Positions 1-9,471 of a stretch of 64,000 nt of DNA are shown one piece after another. The position numbers and the translations under genes are program-made. The DNA is taken from NCBI GenBank assembly GCA_018065305.1, contig JAGHTO010000015.1, forward strand, positions 1 through 64,000, read 5' to 3'. The notes beneath the pieces were generated by a model, which searched no databases, was not told the DNA's origin, and saw only the letters and a program-made list of their open reading frames with translations. The DNA comes from Candidatus Cacconaster scatequi. GTDB lineage: Bacteria; Bacteroidota; Bacteroidia; Bacteroidales; UBA932. Numbering within the stretch: the first letter of the stretch is position 1; each line of letters starts with the position of its first letter.

Positions 1-914
1 GAATCGGCCTTTTTCCTGGCGACTTCGGCTGAGATTTTTCCGGCATGGGTCAGGAGCTCACGATTACTCAGACGCAGGAAGTCATCTAGTTTCTGAACCC
101 AGTCCTTCATATACATCGGAGTATGTGACTTGGCTTGGAGTTCAGCAAAATCAAGGTAGAGGCTCACAATACGGTTGAGCGTATCAAGCTCGTCAGCCGT
201 CAGGTAATTCTTGGCAATCTCCGCATCGGTCCGTTTGGGCAACAGTCCGGTCCAGGATGTCAGACCCATGAAATCCTTCTCGGCATCAGCCCTCTCATAA
301 ATCAACTCAGCTGCCGTATGTCCGTGCGCTGAGAAATGCATCTTGTTCTGGACGGTCTGGAAGAAACGTTGAGTAGTCTCAACCCTTGGGTCGTAATCTA
401 TGCTGGTAGCGTAAATCTCAAGAATCTTGCGGTAGAACACCTTTTCCGACGAACGGATGTCGCGGATACGGGCGAGCAACTCGTCAAAATAATTGCCTCC
501 GCCGGCATTCTTGAGCAGTTCGTCATTGATGGCGAATCCCTTCTGCAAGTATTCCTTCAAGACTGATGTCGCCCACATTCTGAACTGCACACCGCGATGA
601 GAATGTACACGATAACCGACGGAGATAATCATGTCGAGGTTGAAAAACTGGACGTTATGGACCTGGTTTTTCCCGCTCATGGCGCCATGTGGAGTGGTCG
701 TTGCAAAATTTGCAACAACCACTTCTGAATTCAATTCACCGTCATCAAAGACATTCTTGATATGTCTTGAGATGGTAGATTTGTCACGCTGGAACAATTC
801 TGCCATCTGGTTCAGCGACAGCCAGACGGTCTCATCCTTGAACTGAACTTCAAGTTTCGTCTGCCCGTCATCGGTTTGATAAAGAATTACTTGACCTTTA
901 TTGATATCTTCCAT
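1..914 (-). CDS. RhuM-family protein, 3' end off the window
   Basis: The minus-strand frame from ATG at 912-914 stays open to base 1, so about 304 residues are visible and the C-terminus is missing. The start (MEDINKGQVILYQTDDGQTK) and the following segment (WLSLNQMAELFQRDKSTISRH) are characteristic of the virulence RhuM family (PF13310), whose N-terminal half looks like a winged-helix DNA-binding region. The motif NVQFFNLDMIISVGYRVHS is also visible. The biochemical role of RhuM proteins is not settled. They are often found beside restriction systems, as here. It lies 75 nt after the PD-(D/E)XK gene on the same strand and could be the last gene of the defence operon. Confidence 0.85.
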   Translation of the reverse strand, partial: MEDINKGQVILYQTDDGQTKLEVQFKDETVWLSLNQMAELFQRDKSTISRHIKNVFDDGELNSEVVVANFATTTPHGAMSGKNQVHNVQFFNLDMIISVGYRVHSHRGVQFRMWATSVLKEYLQKGFAINDELLKNAGGGNYFDELLARIRDIRSSEKVFYRKILEIYATSIDYDPRVETTQRFFQTVQNKMHFSAHGHTAAELIYERADAEKDFMGLTSWTGLLPKRTDAEIAKNYLTADELDTLNRIVSLYLDFAELQAKSHTPMYMKDWVQKLDDFLRLSNRELLTHAGKISAEVARKKAD

Positions 915-988
915 ACTGTTCGTTAGCTATCTGTAAAGGAAATATTTATGCTAATATTTTGCTCATGGGTCTCCATGATAAATCAAAC

Positions 989-2233
989 TTATGATTTCGT
1001 GCTATAATCAAAGAATTGAATGGCCATATAGACATCACGATCTGCATCATTAGGCATAGAGAATTTGAAGTTCAACCATGCTTCGCAGTTTTTCTTCTCA
1101 ATACTTTTGAAATTTGCATGGGAGGTAATGGCTTCTTGGGCTTTAGTGATTGCTGTTGTCATAGATGTATCTCTAACAAAAATCAATAATGCGGTTTTTG
1201 TATCTCTCCATGTTAGATAGCTTAAGAGCTGGCTAATGGCATCAAGAAATACTTGCTTTCCTTTCCAGAACTTACACTCAGCAATAAAAATAATGCCGTC
1301 TCCGTGTTTTACCATTATATCTGTTTTCCCTTTTTTATTAAAAGCTTCTCCTGTAGCTGAGTCAGCCTTGAATGATGTTTGAATTTGAGTAAGGAATAAA
1401 TCCCGTAAGGTTTCTTCATCCATTCCTTTTGTTACATTTGGGAAGGACTCATACATTTTTCCAATAGTGTGAACTGCATCTAGAATTTGAGAGTATTTCT
1501 GTGCATCCATTATTGGAGTTGGTTCTTCTAGGTTATTTGAGTTTTTTTCAAAATAGGGTTTCGGATACCTGCGGGAGACAGATGGGACAGAGTATGTTCG
1601 GTTAGTTTGAGACTGTGCCGCTGTTGGTGTGCCAAGACCGGCCAAAAACTTATTGTCATTGATGATCTTTTCCTTTCTGTTCATGAATAATCTCTTGGCC
1701 GTAGTAGGCAGAGACATATTGTATGATCTGATGTCCGATTCTAAATACCCCAACATTTTGGACAAACTATCTTTACGATCTTCAAATTCTCGTTTAACCT
1801 TTTCGGCGTTCTCATCAATAACAAGAATATCTGTATAGATATAGTTTGATGAAAGATGGAATAATCCACCCCCTGATGATAACCAAGTAGAAGGTCTGCA
1901 ATTCAACAGATTGGAGTCACCTTCATATGGAATGATGTAACGAATGAGATTACGCTCAACAGCCTTGTCTGCCATCCAGTATCTTGGCAAGTATTCCGGA
2001 TCAACTAGAACTTTTTTGGGCTCAATTCGTGTATCTTCAAAGTGAATCACAGGAATATGAAGTGAATATTCTTCAATGAGATAGTTGACATATTCACTCT
2101 CATTGATATTTAACACATAGTCCTCGTCAAGTCGCTTAACCGCATCGCTTATCTGTTTGTCCCGAGATTTTGCTAGTGCACAATTGTCGAATTGGTTGAA
2201 TAATGTATCTCTGTCTATATAAAAATGTTCCAT
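989..2233 (-). CDS. Unrecognised protein with C-terminal PD-(D/E)XK-like nuclease domain
   Basis: 414 residues. The first 240 match nothing I recognise. Residues about 265-370 look like a restriction-endonuclease fold: an acidic residue in EETLRDLF, then D305 (KTDIMV), E319 and K321 (AECKFWKG), followed by a helix with QLLSYL. That is the E...D...ExK arrangement of the PD-(D/E)XK superfamily. The low-complexity linker around residues 205-235 separates the halves. It starts 64 nt after vsr on the same strand, so it probably shares the defence transcript. The gene looks AT-richer than the glycan genes to the right. I infer a DNA nuclease, possibly the effector of the neighbouring system. The substrate is unknown. 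Confidence 0.75.
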   Translation of the reverse strand: MEHFYIDRDTLFNQFDNCALAKSRDKQISDAVKRLDEDYVLNINESEYVNYLIEEYSLHIPVIHFEDTRIEPKKVLVDPEYLPRYWMADKAVERNLIRYIIPYEGDSNLLNCRPSTWLSSGGGLFHLSSNYIYTDILVIDENAEKVKREFEDRKDSLSKMLGYLESDIRSYNMSLPTTAKRLFMNRKEKIINDNKFLAGLGTPTAAQSQTNRTYSVPSVSRRYPKPYFEKNSNNLEEPTPIMDAQKYSQILDAVHTIGKMYESFPNVTKGMDEETLRDLFLTQIQTSFKADSATGEAFNKKGKTDIMVKHGDGIIFIAECKFWKGKQVFLDAISQLLSYLTWRDTKTALLIFVRDTSMTTAITKAQEAITSHANFKSIEKKNCEAWLNFKFSMPNDADRDVYMAIQFFDYSTKS

Positions 2234-2297
2234 TGTGGATATAACTTTGTCCTTATTAGAATTATTGACAACATTGAGAGATAAAACCTATATTGGA

Positions 2298-2819
2298 TTA
2301 TGTTTCTAATGTGCTTGTAATAATCTTGCGCTTCTTGATTTCCGCTTGCCATTCTTCGCGACGCTGACGGCGGTCGGCTTGCTCGGCAAGCCAGGACTCA
2401 CGGTTAGCATCCAGCTGCTTGCGGACGGAAGCAATGGTATCGTCAATTCTGTCCTTCTTCAACTCGCACTCCCATACAACGATGATGCGCCATCCAAGCG
2501 ATTCAAGGAAGGCGTAGTCCCTCAGGTCTCGCTCTCGGTTGTTTGTAATCTTGGCGCTCCAGAACTCCGCATTTGTCTTCGGCTTAGTCGCATAGCGGCA
2601 GTCTTTATGCCCGTGCCAGAAGCAGCCGTTGACGAATATGCAGGTGCGGTACTTTGCCAGGACGATGTCCGGAGAGCCGGGGAGGGCCTTGACATTGACA
2701 CGATATCGAAAACTGGAGCGGAAGAGTGCCTTACGCACTTTCTTCTCCGGCTTGGTATCACGTGATCTGATGCGGGACATATTGTTGTGCCGCTGCTCTG
2801 GTGTCAAGGTGTCGGGCAT
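2298..2819 (-). CDS. vsr: Very short patch repair (Vsr) mismatch endonuclease
   Basis: 173 residues. Vsr nicks 5' of the T in T:G mismatches that arise when 5-methylcytosine deaminates inside Dcm-type CCWGG sites. Family hallmarks are the N-terminal PEQRHNNMSRIRSRDTKPE, the metal and mismatch-contacting region FVNGCFWHGHKDC, and the later segment GWRIIVVWECEL. The start at 2819 is preferred over the internal Met because the family normally begins a dozen residues before MSRIR. The start lies 16 nt inside the helicase 3' end, which indicates translational coupling. A Vsr with a cognate Dcm-type methylase in the same gene run (10647-11894) is a sensible functional pair, although seven other genes separate them. 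Confidence 0.95.
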   Translation of the reverse strand: MPDTLTPEQRHNNMSRIRSRDTKPEKKVRKALFRSSFRYRVNVKALPGSPDIVLAKYRTCIFVNGCFWHGHKDCRYATKPKTNAEFWSAKITNNRERDLRDYAFLESLGWRIIVVWECELKKDRIDDTIASVRKQLDANRESWLAEQADRRQRREEWQAEIKKRKIITSTLET

Positions 2820-4468
2820 TGCGTTTGTTCTGCATTTCTTATCTCATAGACTTTTGCTATGATTTTGAGAAGGTTGAAAGCGCTGAGGCCATCTTCGGGG
2901 TTAACACCATCAAGTTTGAACAACTCTTCCTGAGATATGCCGCACATGCTGGCAGAGAAGAGCAATACAGACTTCAATTTTGTGTTAACCTTCAGGAGTG
3001 CGATGTTTTTAGAGACATCGGAGGAGAAAGCAAACTTGCCGTCATTCTCATTGTATTGATAAGCCACATTTCCTACCTCTCCTGTAGGTTTCCCTTTTTT
3101 CTTCACCAGCGTATATACGGAGAAATTGCGTTCATTACCATTTACCTGGTAATAGTCACAGAGATTAAATGCTTCGTCTTGTAATACTTCGTTCGCTTCT
3201 ACGGATTCGTCCAGACTTCCGCTGCCTCTAACAACCATCATTGCTTCATCATCTTCATCGTATGATCTTTCTGGAATATCCATAGCCAAGTTGCCTCTGC
3301 TTTCATACTTCATTTCCTCCGGCACATCGCGCCCCTGGAAATGGTGTTGCCATTTGCGATTTGCATCAGGAAGACCGAAGTAGTTATAGAGGCCAACATT
3401 ATCGATGAAAATAGTTTTCTCCTTGCCCTCTGTAATCCTAAGTCCGCGTCCTACCTGCTGAAGATACAATGCAAGAGATCTTGTCGGGCGGGCGAGCTGG
3501 ATGAAGCTAACATCAGGACAGTCGAAACCTTCAGTAAACAATTCAACGTTCACGAGAACTTGGATATTGCCGGCTTTGAATTCTTTTATGAGTCTGTCTC
3601 TATCGTCCTTAGGCGTATCGCAATCAATATTGACGGACAAGAAGCCTTTGGATGTGTATAATTCAGCAATGTTTCGTGCGTGCTGCTTGTTGATGGCATA
3701 CACTATACCTTTGCGGTCAGAGGCATATTTGTGAAATGAATCATACAGTTTTGAGCGAATTCTTTGATTGTCGAATGCTTCGGAGAGAGCGTCATTTACA
3801 AAATCACCAGTTGCCGAGATGTCTATGCTGTTAACCAGTTTTTGAATATTGGAATCAGGCTTGACCGATACATAGTCAAAATCGGAAAGTAGATGATTTT
3901 TGATGAACCATTTGACTTGGGGCGTAGTAATCAATGTCTGATACACCGAGAGGAATGACTCGTGGTTCATTCTCCACGGTGTGGCAGTCACACCGAGTTT
4001 TTTGGCCTCCGGGAACATATCAAATAGCCTTTTGTATGAATCCGCAAGGGTGTGATGGGCTTCATCTACGATTATGAAATCAAATTTGCACCGTCTGACT
4101 CCCAGCTCGTTTCTTTCGGAAATGAGAGACAGGATGCTGCCGACTTGGACTCTTTGCCAAAGATGTTGCTCCCGTGTTCCTTGAATAAATCCGCAAGGAA
4201 TTCCATAGTTTTTCAAGGATGCCGCAATCTGGTCAAGCAGTTCGAGGCGGTGCGCGACAACCAATATGTTGATCTCTCTCTTCTGAGATTTATAAAAGGC
4301 GATTAGATCCTTTATTATTGAGGTAAAAAGGTACGTCTTTCCGGTACCGGTAGGCATTTGCAGCATAACGGAATCAAAAGTATCCCAGGCGCGTAGAATT
4401 GCATTCTTTGCGTCAAGTTGATGCTTTCTGAGATTTCCATTGTTGACCGGTATCGTTGAGTATATCAT
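2804..4468 (-). CDS. SF2 DEAH-box helicase
   Basis: 554 residues. Motifs are visible in order: a Q-like motif RKHQLDA (14-20), Walker A TGTGKT (40-45), DEAH (135-138), TAT (161-163) and, in the second RecA domain, the motif VI segment QQVGRGLR. It belongs to the restriction-subunit-like SF2 helicases (type I HsdR and type III Res relatives) that act as ATP-dependent DNA translocases. No nuclease domain is apparent, and the C-terminal 150 residues are unassigned. It begins 5 nt after the 226-residue repeat protein and overlaps vsr by 16 nt, so it is tightly built into the operon. I infer that it translocates or unwinds DNA for a partner nuclease encoded nearby. Confidence 0.9.
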   Translation of the reverse strand: MIYSTIPVNNGNLRKHQLDAKNAILRAWDTFDSVMLQMPTGTGKTYLFTSIIKDLIAFYKSQKREINILVVAHRLELLDQIAASLKNYGIPCGFIQGTREQHLWQRVQVGSILSLISERNELGVRRCKFDFIIVDEAHHTLADSYKRLFDMFPEAKKLGVTATPWRMNHESFLSVYQTLITTPQVKWFIKNHLLSDFDYVSVKPDSNIQKLVNSIDISATGDFVNDALSEAFDNQRIRSKLYDSFHKYASDRKGIVYAINKQHARNIAELYTSKGFLSVNIDCDTPKDDRDRLIKEFKAGNIQVLVNVELFTEGFDCPDVSFIQLARPTRSLALYLQQVGRGLRITEGKEKTIFIDNVGLYNYFGLPDANRKWQHHFQGRDVPEEMKYESRGNLAMDIPERSYDEDDEAMMVVRGSGSLDESVEANEVLQDEAFNLCDYYQVNGNERNFSVYTLVKKKGKPTGEVGNVAYQYNENDGKFAFSSDVSKNIALLKVNTKLKSVLLFSASMCGISQEELFKLDGVNPEDGLSAFNLLKIIAKVYEIRNAEQTQCPTP

Positions 4469-4472
4469 CGTG

Positions 4473-5153
4473 CTAATCTATGACTGTGATTTTCAGACCA
4501 AGATTAAGTTTCATACTGATTCTTTGAAGAGCAAGAATTTTATCCTTCGTCTGGCCGGGGATGGTTATCCATTTGTCGCCTGACTGAACTTGCCCCCTGT
4601 ATTTGTTATAACGAGTCACAAGTTCCTGGCCGTGGTCTTCGAATCCTTTATAGCAGATTGTATCAACGCCTATCTTCGTAATAGCTTGAATGTAGGAGTC
4701 TTTCGGGCTATCACCACCCACGAACTCGCCATCAGCGAACTGTATCAGAAGCCCACCAATTTTCTGCTTTGCTTTTGTAAAGCCCTTTGCCTTTGATGTC
4801 TCAAAGTCTTCTCCAAGCTCTACAGTACAGTCGACCTCAAGCTTTGAGATAATGGACTTAATAATCAAATACTTCTCTGATGTATCGCTTTGGGTATTTA
4901 TCAGCCATCCGTTATCGAGAGGCTTCATATACTGCTCGTAGCCGGGAATGGGGTCCTTGCTGCACAACACATTATGCCGCCATTCCATGTTAAGTCCAGC
5001 AACCTTGTCTGCACCTATCTTCCTGATTGCTTCAGTGAATGTTATTGTTGCATTCTTGTAGCAATATACAGTTCCATCAGGGAAAGACACCCTAAGAATT
5101 TTCTTCTGGGAGCGGGGACGTTTGCCAGACCGTTCTTCTTCCTCGTAATACAT
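4473..5153 (-). CDS. Unrecognised 226-aa protein made of two tandem repeats
   Basis: I do not recognise this family. The protein has two homologous halves of roughly 90 residues. Repeat 1 starts near residue 20 (LRVSFPDGTVYC) and repeat 2 near residue 132 (LLIQFADGEFVG). Both continue with an AI-KIG-D helix (EAIRKIGADKV and QAITKIGVDTI) and both end in a Trp-strand-TQ/GQ-helix-strand element (NGWLINTQSDTSEK and DKWITIPGQTKDK). The first 16 residues are highly charged. It lies 13 nt after the AIPR gene and 5 nt before the helicase, which suggests a stoichiometric partner of one of them. A similar terminal element can be seen at the C-terminus of the GmrSD-like protein. Confidence 0.8.
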   Translation of the reverse strand: MYYEEEERSGKRPRSQKKILRVSFPDGTVYCYKNATITFTEAIRKIGADKVAGLNMEWRHNVLCSKDPIPGYEQYMKPLDNGWLINTQSDTSEKYLIIKSIISKLEVDCTVELGEDFETSKAKGFTKAKQKIGGLLIQFADGEFVGGDSPKDSYIQAITKIGVDTICYKGFEDHGQELVTRYNKYRGQVQSGDKWITIPGQTKDKILALQRISMKLNLGLKITVID

Positions 5154-5165
5154 AGGCGTATTGCT

Positions 5166-7184
5166 TTATTGTTCGAATCCTTGTTCTTTGGCGGTATTCG
5201 CAATTCTCAGAGCGTACATAGCCTGCTTCAATGACACGAAGCCTCTGCCACGAGAACGCATTGTGCCGAAATTGAATGCAGCCTTACGATCGATAGGTGT
5301 CAGCATATTATGTTCCTTTGCCCAGTTAGCAAGAGCGAACCAGAACTGAGGGTCATAGGATTCGGCTTCCCTTATGCGGTTCTGCTGGGTTTCATTGAGA
5401 TATGAACCGTCTTCGTTAATTTCTTTTTGAAGAAAATCTTCATCGAATTTATCCAAATCGCCAAGCTTGAGTTTGAGTTTGTTCCAACAATCAACCTTCT
5501 TACACCATTCTCCAACATTTTGCATTTGGTTGCCTGAAGATGTTCCTGTAATATGAACCCATACAAGAGGAATAAGCTCTTCGATTTTATCAACTACAGC
5601 TTGCTGGACTTTCTGATTCTCCCAGATGTATGTCATATCAAGATTCTCATCAGAAAGAACAGAAAGGGAAGACATAATGTAGGCATTCATGTTGGCCTTG
5701 TAGCCTCCAAGATTCTTTGAGCGGACGATGGAATCTATTGTGTTGAACAGAATGCCTTCTGCAATAATCCGCTTGTAATAAGCGGGTGTTACTATCGGTT
5801 TGTCACGTTTAATGTCGGCAACGTAACTCTTGTAATTCTTCTCAGCACCCCAACATACATCATAAGGTCTCTGTCTCCATCCATTTTCATATTTTGCAAT
5901 ATCTGTCTTAGTGATGCGCTGGTTCTTAGGGTATTCAATTCTGAAGCTCTTCTCATTGAAGCCACTGAGCTGCGCAAGTTGGTCAAAATATTGGCCACGT
6001 GTGCGCTCGAAGTACCATTTACAAATAGGCTTGCTTTTCCCATTAGGAACCCACTCTGAACGACTGAAGTTTTCAAGGTCAACAAGGAATGGTTCGTTAG
6101 CAGAGAAGTCGGAGTTTTTGATGGCTGTCTGACTGTTGGCTGAAGTCGAGATGGCCTTGACAATTTCGTTCGCGTGATCTTTGTCGCGGATGACGCTGAT
6201 TTTCATCGGGACAAACACTTTGCTCAAGTCAACCTCTCTGTCAGAAAGGGACGCTGCAATAGATGCCGTAGTCTGGCCGCCATTGACAATCTGCCAGTCA
6301 AAAAGACGGGTGATGTAAAGAACACCATCTACCTCCTTAAGCTCGATGTTGCTTGCAGTTGTCGAGATACCGTTGTTATACGAGAAGAACATATCAGGCT
6401 GCTCACGAAGGGTACGTCTGATTTCCTTGTTCACCTTTCCCTTGAACTGAAGGAAGGTACGGACATTCTTCTCGAGAAGGACCTGTTGATACTGTTTGTA
6501 GATTTTAGCCAAAGTCTTGCCTGGAATGATTGCAAGATATGCATCTACGAACGGATTCTGGTCGCTCATTTTGAGACACTGCAATTCCGTATTGTAGTTG
6601 GTAGGGAAGTCAATTTCAACTTTTTCTTTGCCTGCGCGGATATTATGCTGCTGGTATATGCGCTGCATATCCCATACATTGAATTCGATAACATAATTGT
6701 CCTCGTCACTTTCCACAGCTGCCGGAACAGCAGCCGGGTCTGTCAAACCATCCGTGAGCAGGTAGATTCTCAATTGGCTGATTTTACCTTTGGTGCTCTG
6801 AATAAGTTCAGCTATTTCGGCAATTTCGCTGTTCTCTTCTTCTTCACCTTCCTTAAGAAGGACACCGGCCATTGCTTCGTTGTAGAAGCGCATCAGATAA
6901 TTGAATCCCTGCTGAACACGGCCATTGTTTATCTTGCCCACCAATGAGTCTGCTCGTTCTATATAGAAGAGGTCAAGCGATTCGGCTTCATCGTTGTAGT
7001 CGTAAGCGGTAATACGTGCCCTGGTCTTCTTGAATGTGCAGATTTCCGGTGCATTAACCTCACCGGTATCTGCAATGTACTCGATAATGGTAGTGGCAAG
7101 TTCTTCATCGAAGTCCACGCCATTAAGTTCGGCAGAGAGTTTGGTGTTGTCCAATAGCTCCTGGGCAAATTCTTTGATATTCAT
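5166..7184 (-). CDS. AIPR family (abortive phage infection) protein
   Basis: 672 residues, matching the AIPR family (PF10592) named from abortive phage resistance proteins. Typical segments are NPFVDAYLAIIPGKTLAKIY, the central RTFLQFKGKVNKEIRRTL followed by FFSYNNGIS, and the signature IVNGGQTTAS around residues 299-308. Its mode of action is not established, but relatives commonly sit beside cytosine methyltransferase-Vsr gene clusters, as here. It starts 27 nt after the GmrSD-like gene and ends 13 nt before the repeat protein. The coding frame appears intact over its whole length. I infer a defence effector or DNA-associated component; cytotoxic or nuclease activity is possible but not shown by sequence. 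Confidence 0.92.
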   Translation of the reverse strand: MNIKEFAQELLDNTKLSAELNGVDFDEELATTIIEYIADTGEVNAPEICTFKKTRARITAYDYNDEAESLDLFYIERADSLVGKINNGRVQQGFNYLMRFYNEAMAGVLLKEGEEEENSEIAEIAELIQSTKGKISQLRIYLLTDGLTDPAAVPAAVESDEDNYVIEFNVWDMQRIYQQHNIRAGKEKVEIDFPTNYNTELQCLKMSDQNPFVDAYLAIIPGKTLAKIYKQYQQVLLEKNVRTFLQFKGKVNKEIRRTLREQPDMFFSYNNGISTTASNIELKEVDGVLYITRLFDWQIVNGGQTTASIAASLSDREVDLSKVFVPMKISVIRDKDHANEIVKAISTSANSQTAIKNSDFSANEPFLVDLENFSRSEWVPNGKSKPICKWYFERTRGQYFDQLAQLSGFNEKSFRIEYPKNQRITKTDIAKYENGWRQRPYDVCWGAEKNYKSYVADIKRDKPIVTPAYYKRIIAEGILFNTIDSIVRSKNLGGYKANMNAYIMSSLSVLSDENLDMTYIWENQKVQQAVVDKIEELIPLVWVHITGTSSGNQMQNVGEWCKKVDCWNKLKLKLGDLDKFDEDFLQKEINEDGSYLNETQQNRIREAESYDPQFWFALANWAKEHNMLTPIDRKAAFNFGTMRSRGRGFVSLKQAMYALRIANTAKEQGFEQ

Positions 7185-7210
7185 ATGCGGTCAGTTTTTA
7201 TTTCTCGAGT

Positions 7211-9418
7211 TTATCTTTGAACCTGGACATCGAATCCTTCACGTTCCGCCAACTCAACAACTCTCTTTACACTATTCAGTGTCCATTGTGTGTTCACATA
7301 AAATTTGACTCCATCGGAGGATTTGAAGACGGCATCAGAAGCGCTTACATAATACCTCTTGAGCTTGTTATCATTTCTCCAATTGTTCCATTCCTCTACG
7401 GTTGCGAGCAATCCAATAAACTTGTAGCCTGTATCAAGAAGGGAATCTGTGAAGAACCGCTTCAAGTCGGCATAGGTCGCATCCGGATACTTTGCCATAT
7501 ACAATCGAATGAACTGCCTAACAAATGCACCTTTCTTCAAGAATGCAGATCCATTGATTGAGAATGTGGATTGATCTATATTCTCAATATTACGTATCTT
7601 CTGTGGCTCCGGTGTAGTTACCACTAATACTGGAGTAGGGGATGACGGTTCTTCTTCAACATCATCGGTGGCTGCTGAATATGACGGCCATACTTCGATG
7701 GCTTTGTCTGCCAGCCAATCGGCACGCTCTGAGATGTGATCTTCGTCCCAATCTGTTGAACTGAGGACGGCTTCCATAGTTACAAGGCCGGCTGCGTGTT
7801 TCTTAAGACCACCCTTAGACGATGTCCCGTCAAGTTTTTTGTCCCAGTCAGCATCTCGGATTGCAGAGTTGAGCGAGGCGGTTATGATGGCTAGGTTCCC
7901 AAGAGTCTGAAGCATAAAATCTCTATTCTCTGGATCAATGGCTATGCCCCAATTGTTGCGCCATTTCTTCGGCATCAGATGTTCCAAACTATAGGAGTTG
8001 AAGCCGAGCATGGCAACAGAAAACATAGCAGAATTCCTCAATTTAGATTCAATCAGATAGAGGATGCCAGTGGCACGCTTATTCGGCATTATCTCGTTAT
8101 GAAAGGCTTTTCTTACCATAAGGTTGCTTGGCATAGCAAGGGATGCTTCCGGGTCTTTCTGCTCGATATATTCTTTCAAAGCATCCACCGTCTGGATGTT
8201 TTGACCGATTAGATTCTCCGTGAACAAGTCACTGTAGTTGTTGTTGTGTGTCTTGCACACGAGCCTTCTCATAAGGTATGACTCGAGGTATTCGTATATT
8301 TTCTTTTTCTCTGAGTCGTCCGAAACATTTTTCTGGATGAACATCAGATAAGGAATGGTTGTCATTCCATCAAGTCCATAGATGATGACATTAAGACGGT
8401 CAAGGCTCGGGGCGGAGCCGACCTCAGACTGCAGAGCGTCGGCGTTGAAGCAGTTCTTGTATATCTTCGAGTACTGGGTCAAATCATAGATGAATTCAAA
8501 TATTTTCTGCTTCTTTGTACTCTCGTCCATATCGCTGGTTGTCACATATTCTGCCAGAAAGTTTTTGTAGTTATTAAACAAACCTTCTGTACGACGATAC
8601 ATAACCTTGTCTTCACTTTTGACAGCGTAAACAGGGTCTTGAATCTTTATTTGAAGGTATGCACTCAGGAAAGCCTCAATATTATTCCTCTTGATACGTC
8701 CGGCAGTAACATCCTGGTCCCAAAATTCACGGGTTTCATCATCAAGTTCGAAAGCAGGCTTCCACATCTGGTTGTATTCAGCTATTGTTTCGTTGGAGAA
8801 AAAATAGTTCTTGAGCAACTCGCCTGTGGTCAGCTTCACTCCAAGTGAGTTGATGGTATCGAAAATCTGCTGCTCATCTTCATTTGGCAGAAGGTCTATT
8901 CCAACGAATTGAGCCATATTGCGGATTTTCTGTATGCTGAGCTTGTTCTCGTCAATATTGTCCTTGAAGAACTTGTATGCATTGAGGATATTGCTATGGC
9001 CTGGCTCTATTTCTTCCAACTCGGTGAGATTCATAACCCGATTGAACGGTTCAGAATCGTTTTGGCTATGCTGCATTGCTATCGACCCGTCATCAAGAGT
9101 AAACAACCTTGCAACTACGTTGCTTTGGTTGGACTTGAGTCCGAGAACCTTCAAAAATATGGCCATAGTAGTAAGCCTCTGCTGTCCATCAATCACCGTG
9201 CGGATATCGCCAATCGAACTGCTGGACGGCGTCGGGTGTGACTTCAGTATAATGGAACCGAGAAAATATTCCTTGCCCGTCTTTGATATGTACTCCATAT
9301 CTTCGATAAGGCGAGTCCATTGTTCCTCTTTCCAAACGTATGTCCTCTGAAAGAATGGAATAACTAACTTTCTGTTTCCATTGAAGATGTCACTGATTGT
9401 GCGTTTACCTGCGTCCAT
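7211..9418 (-). CDS. GmrSD-like DUF262/DUF1524 protein with extra C-terminal domain
   Basis: 735 residues. The N-terminal DUF262 domain shows QRTYVW (24-29) and DGQQR (77-81), the motif implicated in nucleotide binding or hydrolysis. A DUF1524 HNH-type nuclease domain follows, with SLEHLMPKKW and the downstream Asn-containing LGNLAIITASLN. Known GmrSD enzymes are type IV systems that cut sugar-modified phage DNA. After a Pro/Thr-rich linker near residue 600 there is an extra domain of about 110 residues (from FSINGSAFLKKG to the end) that I cannot name. Its last 35 residues resemble the repeat termini of the 226-residue neighbour. It sits 54 nt after the EcoRII gene and 27 nt before AIPR. Confidence 0.9.
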   Translation of the reverse strand: MDAGKRTISDIFNGNRKLVIPFFQRTYVWKEEQWTRLIEDMEYISKTGKEYFLGSIILKSHPTPSSSSIGDIRTVIDGQQRLTTMAIFLKVLGLKSNQSNVVARLFTLDDGSIAMQHSQNDSEPFNRVMNLTELEEIEPGHSNILNAYKFFKDNIDENKLSIQKIRNMAQFVGIDLLPNEDEQQIFDTINSLGVKLTTGELLKNYFFSNETIAEYNQMWKPAFELDDETREFWDQDVTAGRIKRNNIEAFLSAYLQIKIQDPVYAVKSEDKVMYRRTEGLFNNYKNFLAEYVTTSDMDESTKKQKIFEFIYDLTQYSKIYKNCFNADALQSEVGSAPSLDRLNVIIYGLDGMTTIPYLMFIQKNVSDDSEKKKIYEYLESYLMRRLVCKTHNNNYSDLFTENLIGQNIQTVDALKEYIEQKDPEASLAMPSNLMVRKAFHNEIMPNKRATGILYLIESKLRNSAMFSVAMLGFNSYSLEHLMPKKWRNNWGIAIDPENRDFMLQTLGNLAIITASLNSAIRDADWDKKLDGTSSKGGLKKHAAGLVTMEAVLSSTDWDEDHISERADWLADKAIEVWPSYSAATDDVEEEPSSPTPVLVVTTPEPQKIRNIENIDQSTFSINGSAFLKKGAFVRQFIRLYMAKYPDATYADLKRFFTDSLLDTGYKFIGLLATVEEWNNWRNDNKLKRYYVSASDAVFKSSDGVKFYVNTQWTLNSVKRVVELAEREGFDVQVQR

Positions 9419-9471
9419 TTTTGTAAAGAGTAATGTTATTGGGGATTAATTTGGCGCGTTTTCTGTTTATT

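Noticed and set aside
6174..6947. Plus-strand open frame of 257 codons
   Set aside because: Antisense to the AIPR gene, whose motifs are clear on the minus strand.
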